A stretch of 6,628 bases of DNA from an uncultured bacterium (GTDB lineage Bacteria > Bacteroidota > Bacteroidia > Chitinophagales > Chitinophagaceae). Below are positions 1-5,553 of this stretch, piece after piece. Positions within the stretch are counted from its first letter, which is position 1. Every line of letters starts with the position of its first letter. The DNA lies in the NCBI GenBank assembly GCA_903957405.1, contig CAJBPC010000077.1, positions 1 through 6,628 of the forward strand, written 5' to 3'. A program made the translations under genes and the position numbers. Below the pieces are notes generated by a model. That model was given only the letters and a program-made list of their open reading frames with translations. It made no database searches and had not been told where the DNA came from.

Positions 1-1
1 C

Positions 2-2400
2 GGGGAAGGCCCACAGGTCAGCGGACCCAATGCCACACATACCTATTTTGCGGCGAGGTCAAGTCCGTATCCCGTGCAGCTCATCGTCACCACAAGCACT
101 GGGTGCACGGTGATAGGTACCGGCAGTGTGAAGATCGGCGTGGCACCGGGGGTGGCGAAATTCGATGCGAACCCACGGGAGCAGTGTACCGGAAGACCGA
201 TAGATTTCTTCGATCAGTCATCGAATCAGGCCGCCATCACCGGCTGGAAATGGGAGTTCGGCGACGGCAGCATGGATACAAAGAAGAATCCCACCCATAT
301 CTACCAGGATACCGGTTTCTTCAAAGTGAAGCTGACGATCTACAACAACGGCTGCGCCCTTCCAGCCACCGAAGTGCCAGACTTCATAAGGATCAAAGGT
401 CCTATCGCGAGATTCTCCTTCCAGGCGGAATGCAGCGACAAAAAAATGTTCCGGTTCACCAACGGGTCAAGCAATGCCGATGAGTTTTTGTGGAATTTCG
501 GGGATGGCAGTCCGACGGACACCTCCACCACCCCCGCCCCACACAGGTTCCCCGGAATGAGCACATACACGGTATCCCTCACCGCAAGGAAGGACGGCTG
601 TGAAGTCATCACCACGAAAGATGTCACCGTCCTCAATGAAGGTGCCGATTACACCTATCGCTCGGCTTTCGGCTCCTCGCTGTGTAAAGGCACCGTGCTG
701 ATCTTCGAAGCCACCGGCAGCGACCCGAACAATGTGAATGCATACCAGTGGGATTTTGGCGCAGGGTTCGTCAATGGCGGCAGGACCATCCAAAAAAGTT
801 TCCCGGACAAAGGCGTGTATCAGGTGGTCCTACGGGTATTCGACAAGAACGGTTGTGCCGAGACGGTGACCAAGCCGCCCATCGTGATAGGCGGCCCGAG
901 GGCTGGACTGGATGCGGATATCCGTCAGGGCTGCAGAGGCCTGGAAGTTCGTTTCTCCGATACGTCGAAAGTGGACATGGGCAGCAGCATCACAAGGAGA
1001 TACTGGGATTTCGGCGACGGCAAAACCCTGACCAATCCCGCTGCGAATCCCGTCATGAACAAATACAACACGGTCGGCTTTTTCAATGTGAAGCTTTTCA
1101 TCACAGATGATAAGGGTTGCGAAGACAGCATGGTGCTCAACAAGTACATCATCATCTCTGATCCGCAGATCCAGATGGAAGCCAGCGATACGGCTTCCTG
1201 TCCGGGCAAGCTGGTCAATTTCACCAATAAGACGCAGATACAGGGTGGCGTATATTTCTGGGAGTTCGGCGACGGCAATACGTCCACGGAACCCACACCG
1301 AGCCATAGTTACTCCAATCCCGGGAAATACACGGTCACCCTGAAAGTGCGTGATTTCGCCGGATGCAACGCCTCCGACAAGAGGATCGAGTTCATCAACA
1401 TCGACGTGCCGGTGGCTGCCTATGACCTCAGCGAAGATTTCAGCGCCTGTCCGCCATTGAACCCGAATTTCATCTACAAGGGCCGCTATGCCAAAGAGAT
1501 CCGCTGGGAGTTCGGCAACGGAGGTGTGTCCAATATCATGGATCCACAGCAGCTTTACCAGTATCCCGGCGAATATGTCACCAAGCTCCTGGTGACCAGC
1601 CCGGGCGGTTGTACCGCGGAAGCCACCAAACTGATCAAGATCCAGGGACCGACCGGAAAACTGGCGATCAACAACCTGCATGGCTGCGATTCTGCGGTCG
1701 TGAATTTCCGCCTGACGAACTACAAGGATGTGGACTATGTCGTCTGGGATTTCGACGATGGCGCTTCCAAAACCAAAGTGCAGGATATCAGCCACACCTA
1801 TCGTGCAGCGGGTGTCTACAAACCCAGGATCATTCTGATCAATGACAAGGGTTGTACGGTATCTTATCCCAGCACGGATGACATAAAAGTGACGGGCATT
1901 GATCCGGGATTTCTTGTGCTGGACAGCGTTCTTTGCGATAAAGGGACCATACGGTTCCGGGATTCATCGAAGTCCAATTCCGACCTGAACAGCTGGACAT
2001 GGAATTTCGGAGATGGCATGACCGGTACGGGACAGAATCCTGTGCACAATTACACGGCTCCGGGATCGTATCCTGTCAGGCTGAGGGTAGGCACCACGGA
2101 CGGGTGTTTCGACACCATCACCCTCCCCAACAGGGTGAAGATCGTCCGCTCTCCGAAAGGCGGCATCCAGGGCGACTTCGCCGTCTGCCAGGAAGGGACA
2201 CTCACCTTCAGGGGATCTGACGCTACGATACCAAAAGACAGTTCCAACCTTCGCTGGTTTTGGGATTTCGCAAATGGGCAGACATCCGACCTCCAAAACC
2301 CGACCGCACAACAGTACCGCGCATCCGGAGATTTCAACGTGCGGTTGACCGTGACGAATTCGACCGGCTGCAGTGGTTTGACACAAAAACTGATCCGCAT
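2..2400 (+). repeat. Tandem PKD repeat array (one partial plus nine complete)
   Basis: Each complete repeat carries the PKD signature W-x-F-G-D-G or a variant, then an H/Y-x-Y strand, and ends in a Gly-Cys pair. The key Trp codons start at nt 251, 491, 749, 1004, 1259, 1505, 1745, 2000 and 2261, a spacing of 240-261 nt (80-87 residues). Five repeats keep FGDG (1, 2, 4, 5, 8). The others read FGAG (3), FGNG (6), FDDG (7) and FANG (9). Every complete repeat has one Cys near its start and one in the closing GC, which suggests a disulfide per repeat or between neighbours. DNA identity between repeats is mostly low, apart from an exact 19-nt match at nt 251-269 and 1259-1277 over the WEFGDG codons. 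The array is therefore old and diverged, not a recent expansion. Confidence 0.93.
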
Positions 2401-3406
2401 CCACCCACTGCCGGATATCATTTTGCCGGCAGACACCACCATCTGCCTCGGACAATCGGTTGCAATTCCCGCCTCGGGGGCCAGCAACTTCCAGTGGCTT
2501 TCACCGGTGAATGGACTCAGCTGCACCAACTGCCCGAGCCCGGTGGCATCCCCCGCTTCCACGACGACCTACCGCGTTCGCGGTACAAGTCCGCTGGGAT
2601 GCGTATCCCTCGACTCCATCAGCGTCGCAGTCATCCTCCCGACCCGCGTCACGACAACCGCCTTCGACACCATCTGCCTTGGGGAATCCGTACAACTCTC
2701 AGCTTCCGGCACACAAGTATATGCATGGACACCATCCACCGGACTGAACAATCCCAACATCCCCAACCCTATCGCTAAACCGACACAGACCACGACATAT
2801 TCCGTCGTAGGCTCTGACTTGAAAAACTGCTTTCAAACCACCGGAACAGTGAGGATCACCGTCTATCCCATTCCGACCGTCAATGCCGGTCCGGATGTCA
2901 AGATCCCATCCGGTACGGTCAATACCCAACTCCGGGCGGTCTATTCCGGAGATGTGCAACAATTGAAATGGTCTCCTTCGACCGGACTGAGTTGTACCAC
3001 CTGTCCCAATCCAATTGCGGCGCCGAAGACCACCACGAGCTATACCCTTACCGTAACCAATAACGGTGCCTGCTCCGCAACAGATGCGCTGACATTGACC
3101 GTACTTTGCGACAAAGGGAACATATTCATCCCGAATACTTTTACGCCGAATGCTGACGGTATGAACGATTCGTTCTATCCCAGGGGAAGGGGGATCCTCT
3201 CCGTCCGCTCCATGCGCGTCTTCAACCGCTGGGGCGAGCAGGTCTTCCGAAGGGATAATTTCTTTGCAAACGACATCTCTGCCGGCTGGAACGGAAGTTT
3301 CAATGGCAAGTTGCTGGTGCCTGATATTTATGTGTATTTGATCGACTTTGTCTGTGAGAACCAAACAATCATCACCCTTAAAGGTGATATCGCCCTTGTC
3401 CGATGA
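2..3406 (+). CDS. Giant PKD-repeat surface protein with type B T9SS C-terminal domain (5' partial)
   Basis: The reading frame is open to the left edge. The first GTG (nt 74) lies inside a PKD repeat, so it is not the true start, and the gene begins outside the window. The visible 1134 residues hold, in order: the end of one PKD repeat (to about residue 36), nine complete PKD repeats (about 50-800), three Ig-like repeats (about 803-1036) and a gliding-motility-associated C-terminal domain (about 1041-1134). That last domain contains IPNTFTPNADGMND, VFNRWGEQVF and the ending GDIALVR, which mark the CHU_C/TIGR04131-type signal for T9SS export (type B). No enzymatic domain is visible. The family includes SprB-like adhesins exposed on the cell surface, so an adhesin or gliding/attachment role is inferred. 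The substrate or ligand cannot be read from sequence. A PorP/SprF-family gene follows after 15 nt. Frame and family are very secure; the biological role is only inferred. Confidence 0.95.
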   Translation, partial: GEGPQVSGPNATHTYFAARSSPYPVQLIVTTSTGCTVIGTGSVKIGVAPGVAKFDANPREQCTGRPIDFFDQSSNQAAITGWKWEFGDGSMDTKKNPTHIYQDTGFFKVKLTIYNNGCALPATEVPDFIRIKGPIARFSFQAECSDKKMFRFTNGSSNADEFLWNFGDGSPTDTSTTPAPHRFPGMSTYTVSLTARKDGCEVITTKDVTVLNEGADYTYRSAFGSSLCKGTVLIFEATGSDPNNVNAYQWDFGAGFVNGGRTIQKSFPDKGVYQVVLRVFDKNGCAETVTKPPIVIGGPRAGLDADIRQGCRGLEVRFSDTSKVDMGSSITRRYWDFGDGKTLTNPAANPVMNKYNTVGFFNVKLFITDDKGCEDSMVLNKYIIISDPQIQMEASDTASCPGKLVNFTNKTQIQGGVYFWEFGDGNTSTEPTPSHSYSNPGKYTVTLKVRDFAGCNASDKRIEFINIDVPVAAYDLSEDFSACPPLNPNFIYKGRYAKEIRWEFGNGGVSNIMDPQQLYQYPGEYVTKLLVTSPGGCTAEATKLIKIQGPTGKLAINNLHGCDSAVVNFRLTNYKDVDYVVWDFDDGASKTKVQDISHTYRAAGVYKPRIILINDKGCTVSYPSTDDIKVTGIDPGFLVLDSVLCDKGTIRFRDSSKSNSDLNSWTWNFGDGMTGTGQNPVHNYTAPGSYPVRLRVGTTDGCFDTITLPNRVKIVRSPKGGIQGDFAVCQEGTLTFRGSDATIPKDSSNLRWFWDFANGQTSDLQNPTAQQYRASGDFNVRLTVTNSTGCSGLTQKLIRIHPLPDIILPADTTICLGQSVAIPASGASNFQWLSPVNGLSCTNCPSPVASPASTTTYRVRGTSPLGCVSLDSISVAVILPTRVTTTAFDTICLGESVQLSASGTQVYAWTPSTGLNNPNIPNPIAKPTQTTTYSVVGSDLKNCFQTTGTVRITVYPIPTVNAGPDVKIPSGTVNTQLRAVYSGDVQQLKWSPSTGLSCTTCPNPIAAPKTTTSYTLTVTNNGACSATDALTLTVLCDKGNIFIPNTFTPNADGMNDSFYPRGRGILSVRSMRVFNRWGEQVFRRDNFFANDISAGWNGSFNGKLLVPDIYVYLIDFVCENQTIITLKGDIALVR
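2408..3109 (+). repeat. Three Ig-like repeats between the PKD array and the sorting domain
   Basis: Three units of about 75-80 residues follow the last PKD repeat. They share the pattern D-T-x-I-C-L-G-x-S (units 1 and 2; degenerate in 3), then W-x-P, a G-L-(S/N) turn, P-x-A-x-P and a T-T-T-Y/S-Y strand. Units 1 and 3 contain a C-x-x-C turn (SCTNCP at nt 2519 and SCTTCP at nt 2990). In unit 2 the same turn reads NNPNIP and both cysteines are gone. Such Ig-like units commonly precede type B sorting domains in Bacteroidota surface proteins and probably act as a spacer or stalk, which is an inference. Confidence 0.8.
3122..3403 (+). other. Type B T9SS sorting domain (gliding motility-associated C-terminal domain)
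   Basis: The last 94 residues match the CHU_C/TIGR04131 family. The recognisable parts are the opening FIPNTFTPNADGMNDSF, the middle VFNRWGEQVFRR, a WNGSFNGK turn and the closing ITLKGDIALVR. Type B domains direct passage through the T9SS outer-membrane translocon. In F. johnsoniae their export depends on a partner of the PorP/SprF family, and such a gene follows immediately here. The domain is complete to its natural end. Confidence 0.93.
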
Positions 3407-3421
3407 AACCCTGTATCCTAA

Positions 3422-4453
3422 TTGAAAAAACGACATAACATACCCATTGCCATCACAAGCCTGTTACTTGTGCTATCGGGATGTACATGCATCTACGGAC
3501 AGGATCTGTATTTTTCCCAGTTCCACGAAGCTCCGATGGTCAGGAATCCGGCATTGGCCGGGCTTTTCAAAGGAGACATCCGTTTTCAGAGTGTTTACAG
3601 GAATCAATGGAACAGCATCTCTTACCCGTACCAGTCAGGGTCCCTCAATGCGGAGTATAAGTTCCCCATCGGCCGGTCTGACGACTTCATAACGGCAGGC
3701 ACTCAGTTCTTGTTCGACAAGGCCGGCACAGTCGGTCTCGGAACCTATCACCTGCTGCCGGCTGTCAATTACCACAAATCACTCTCTGAAAGCCGGAACA
3801 TGTATCTGTCCCTGGGGTTCATGGGAGGTCCGGTGAGCAGAAGGCTTGACCGGTCGCGGGTCACGACAGACAATCAGTACGACGGGTTCACCTACAATGG
3901 TTCATTGCCTGACGGGGAGTATTTCAACAGCAGCTATACCTATCTAGATGCGAATGTGGGGATGAGCCTGAACTCCACACTCGGATCCGAGGAACAGCAT
4001 CTTTTCTTCATCGGCGTCGCGTACCATCACTTGAACAAGCCGGTGAACTCCTTTTACCGAAATATCAACCACCTGCCGAAATGGGTTTTCTCCGCCGGCC
4101 TGAAGCTGGAGATCACCCCGATATCCTACTTCACTTTCCATGGTGATTACCTGCGGCAATGGCCGCACCAGCAGACGATCTTCGGCGGCATCTACAGCCA
4201 TACCGTCGGCGAGGACCAAGGTCGGTCGGTAACCATGCATGGGGGTATGATGGCCCGTTGGGGAGATGCGATCATCCCCATGTTAAAACTCGACATGCTG
4301 CCCTACACGGTGGCCTTCAGCTACGATATCACAGTCGGCAAGCTCGCCACCTTGACCAATGCGAGGGGCGGATTCGAGATCTCCTTGACCTACGTGAACT
4401 TTCTGCGCAGTGATCAGAGCAATGAATATGCCACGAAATGCCCCAGATTCTGA
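3422..4453 (+). CDS. PorP/SprF family type IX secretion outer-membrane protein
   Basis: This 343-residue protein has the usual length and landmarks of the PorP/SprF family (TIGR03519): mature start QDLYFSQF (27-34), NPALAG (42-47), YRNQW (59-63), a late SYDITVGKL...GGFEISL block (about 300-322) and the ending CPRF (340-343). Family members are predicted outer-membrane beta-barrels that partner the T9SS translocon or help export specific type B-CTD substrates. The start is a TTG directly after an in-frame TAA, so no longer form is possible. The next in-frame GTG and ATG would destroy the signal peptide. Residues 1-26 form that signal (KKRH, then a hydrophobic stretch). It also contains an L-S-G-C lipobox-like site at 18-21. 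The gene starts 15 nt after the adhesin with no visible promoter between, which supports co-transcription. It is more likely an SprF-like substrate-specific partner than the core PorP, because no other core T9SS gene is present here. Confidence 0.92.
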   Translation: MKKRHNIPIAITSLLLVLSGCTCIYGQDLYFSQFHEAPMVRNPALAGLFKGDIRFQSVYRNQWNSISYPYQSGSLNAEYKFPIGRSDDFITAGTQFLFDKAGTVGLGTYHLLPAVNYHKSLSESRNMYLSLGFMGGPVSRRLDRSRVTTDNQYDGFTYNGSLPDGEYFNSSYTYLDANVGMSLNSTLGSEEQHLFFIGVAYHHLNKPVNSFYRNINHLPKWVFSAGLKLEITPISYFTFHGDYLRQWPHQQTIFGGIYSHTVGEDQGRSVTMHGGMMARWGDAIIPMLKLDMLPYTVAFSYDITVGKLATLTNARGGFEISLTYVNFLRSDQSNEYATKCPRF

Positions 4454-4525
4454 CCTCCAAACACTCAGGAACACTTTCCCCGGTTTTTTATATGGCAAGT
4501 AAAACCTTCTGACCCTTCCCTTGTT

Positions 4526-4533
4526 TACCTTTG
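4526..4533 (+). promoter_or_regulatory. Bacteroidota -7 promoter element upstream of the peroxiredoxin gene
   Basis: TACCTTTG matches the Bacteroidota -7 consensus TAnnTTTG exactly. It lies 32 nt before the ATG at 4566, implying a start of transcription near nt 4538-4541 and a short A-rich leader (AAAAAACATTACATC before the ATG). No convincing -33 TTTG is seen at the expected distance. This placement also shows that the in-frame TTG at 4521 lies upstream of the transcript. Confidence 0.65.
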
Positions 4534-4565
4534 CTCAGATCGTTTATCATAAAAAACATTACATC

Positions 4566-5036
4566 ATGAACATCGAGATCGGATCGAAAGCCCCGGATTT
4601 CACCCTTTTTGACAGCGACAAGAACAAGGTCAGCCTGAGTGATTTCGCAGGCCAGAACGTATTGCTGCTTTTCTTCCCCGCAGCTTTCACAGGTGTCTGC
4701 ACCACAGAACTGTGCAGCGTAAGGGACAATATGGCGCAATATGCCTCCCTACATGCCAAGGTATTGGGCATCTCCGTGGATTCCCTCTTCACCCTCGCCA
4801 AATTCAAGGAAGAACAAGGCTATAATTTTCCGCTGCTCTCCGACTTCAACAAGGAAGTCAGTACGGCATATGGATCGATCTATGAGACTTTTGTATTCGA
4901 CATGAAGGGTGTTTCCAGGCGTTCGGCATTCGTGGTCGACAAGTCAGGAAATGTCCAGTATGCGGAAGTGCTTGAGAGTGCAGGCGACCTCCCCAATTTC
5001 GAAGCGATCCAGGCGACCCTCTCCGGTCTGGCCTGA
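4566..5036 (+). CDS. Peroxiredoxin, AhpE/BCP-like thiol peroxidase
   Basis: The 156-residue product is a cytosolic thioredoxin-fold peroxidase that would reduce hydrogen peroxide or organic hydroperoxides. It shows the peroxiredoxin active-site pattern PxxxTxxC at residues 38-45 (P38, T42, peroxidatic C45) and the conserved Arg in the RSAFVVD segment (R119). A second and only other cysteine, C50, gives the C-x4-C spacing of E. coli BCP (C45/C50). However, the surrounding FTGVC, FPLLSDF and AFVVD blocks resemble AhpE more than the TPGCT of BCP/PrxQ, so subfamily assignment is open. There is no signal peptide. The ATG at 4566 is preferred because an upstream in-frame TTG (4521) overlaps the promoter and would add 15 residues before the usual MNIEIGSKAPDF start. 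The gene appears monocistronic, with a promoter before it and a terminator after. Confidence 0.93.
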   Translation: MNIEIGSKAPDFTLFDSDKNKVSLSDFAGQNVLLLFFPAAFTGVCTTELCSVRDNMAQYASLHAKVLGISVDSLFTLAKFKEEQGYNFPLLSDFNKEVSTAYGSIYETFVFDMKGVSRRSAFVVDKSGNVQYAEVLESAGDLPNFEAIQATLSGLA

Positions 5037-5057
5037 TTTGATCAGTAAATCACGTCC

Positions 5058-5087
5058 AAAGCCGGGGCGATAAAAGTCCCGGCTTTT
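5058..5087 (+). terminator. Intrinsic terminator after the peroxiredoxin gene
   Basis: A perfect 9-bp inverted repeat, AAAGCCGGG (5058-5066) and CCCGGCTTT (5078-5086), encloses an 11-nt loop and ends in a short T run (TTTT, 5084-5087). It begins 21 nt after the stop codon. The A-rich left arm means it could also act on the opposite strand. The T tract is short, so efficiency is uncertain. Confidence 0.75.
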
Positions 5088-5104
5088 GCATATGCCATGG
5101 TTCC

Positions 5105-5120
5105 TGGAAGGCGGCTTCCA
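5105..5120. repeat. Short inverted repeat upstream of the small CTD gene
   Basis: TGGAAG-GCGG-CTTCCA is a perfect 6-bp inverted repeat with a 4-nt spacer. It sits 18 nt upstream of the predicted -7 element, where a -33 element or an operator would lie. A T8 run (5130-5137) follows after 9 nt, too far for a standard terminator. Its function is unknown; it may be an operator, a weak second terminator or chance. Confidence 0.4.
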
Positions 5121-5138
5121 CGTGTGGTATTTTTTTTC

Positions 5139-5146
5139 TACCTTTC
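5139..5146 (+). promoter_or_regulatory. Probable -7 promoter element of the small CTD gene
   Basis: TACCTTTC differs from the Bacteroidota -7 consensus TAnnTTTG at the last base only. It follows a T8 run. Only 6 nt separate it from the ATG at 5153, so transcription would begin at or within a few bases of the start codon. No -33 element is evident. Confidence 0.5.
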
Positions 5147-5152
5147 GGGCTG

Positions 5153-5500
5153 ATGCGGAAACTCCTCCTCATATCGGTGTTATTTCTGGCAGCAGGCCAT
5201 TGTGCAAGTGCACAGTCTGATCCTGCCAGGAATGCCATGCAACCACAGGCAAGGATCGTACGATTCTATCCCAACCCCGCCACTTCATTCATCAACTTCG
5301 AATTCAAAAAATCTCCGAACGATCAATACAAATTCCGGGTGTTTAATTTTCTCGGGAAGAAAGTCATGGAACTGCCGAAGATCAATGGCGCCTCCCGTGT
5401 GGATCTGGCAGATTTCACCCGCGGGATCTACATTTTCCAGGTGATGGACCAGCACGGAAAGGTGATCGAAAGCGGAAAATTCCAAGTGGAGAAGCACTGA
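5153..5500 (+). CDS. Small secreted protein: signal peptide plus type A T9SS sorting domain
   Basis: The 115-residue product begins with a classic signal peptide (MRKLLL, hydrophobic core, cleavage site ASA|Q after residue 20). A short linker follows (about 21-36), then a domain filling the rest. That domain has the hallmarks of the type A T9SS sorting domain (Por_Secre_tail/TIGR04183): FYPNPATSFINFEF (38-51), VFNFLGKKV (63-71), RGIYIFQV (90-97) and a closing GKFQVEK. Type A domains carry fused cargo through the T9SS and are then removed or joined to surface lipopolysaccharide. Here there is no room for a cargo domain. The ATG is the only start that gives an intact signal peptide. The gene stands alone between a terminator and a convergent methyltransferase gene. 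Its role is unknown; it could be a minimal surface protein, a remnant of a larger substrate, or something that competes for the translocon. Confidence 0.88.
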   Translation: MRKLLLISVLFLAAGHCASAQSDPARNAMQPQARIVRFYPNPATSFINFEFKKSPNDQYKFRVFNFLGKKVMELPKINGASRVDLADFTRGIYIFQVMDQHGKVIESGKFQVEKH

Positions 5501-5553
5501 ATCCTCCTACGGGCATCCCATTCCGGGTGGTGGCCCATCTCCTTGTCGTTGCA

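Noticed and set aside
74..76. GTG at nt 74 as the start of the PKD protein
   Set aside because: The frame is open upstream to nt 2, and those 24 codons encode the preceding part of the same PKD repeat. The true start is outside the window.
830..1795. A 321-residue open frame on the minus strand opposite the PKD repeats
   Set aside because: It has no recognisable domain and is antisense to a well-supported repeat protein. Its regular composition reflects the repeats read in the opposite direction.
3371..3388. Hairpin ATCACC-N6-GGTGAT just before the adhesin stop codon as a terminator or attenuator
   Set aside because: The stem is only 6 bp with no T run, and it lies in codons for the conserved ITLKGDI end of the sorting domain. 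Chance is the simpler explanation.
2699..3436. A 245-residue open frame on the minus strand opposite the Ig-like and sorting domains
   Set aside because: It is antisense to conserved domains, shows no signal or motif, and crosses the adhesin/SprF junction. It is a shadow of the plus-strand coding.
4468..4489. Possible terminator after the SprF-like gene (T6 run at 4484-4489)
   Set aside because: Only a 4-bp GGAA/TTCC stem precedes the T run, separated from it by several bases. This is too weak to call.
5192..5203. Cys17 of the small CTD protein as a lipoprotein attachment site
   Set aside because: The preceding residues are A-G-H; His just before Cys does not fit a lipobox, and a good ASA|Q signal peptidase I site follows.
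5050..5238. A 62-residue minus-strand open frame spanning the intergenic region before the small CTD gene
   Set aside because: It runs through the terminator, the promoter motif and the signal-peptide codons of the plus-strand gene, and shows no protein features.
5511..5536. Imperfect GC-rich hairpin between the convergent small CTD and methyltransferase genes
   Set aside because: The GGGC...GCCC and CCC...GGG arms pair only with internal bulges, and there is no T run on either side. It is not supported as a bidirectional terminator.
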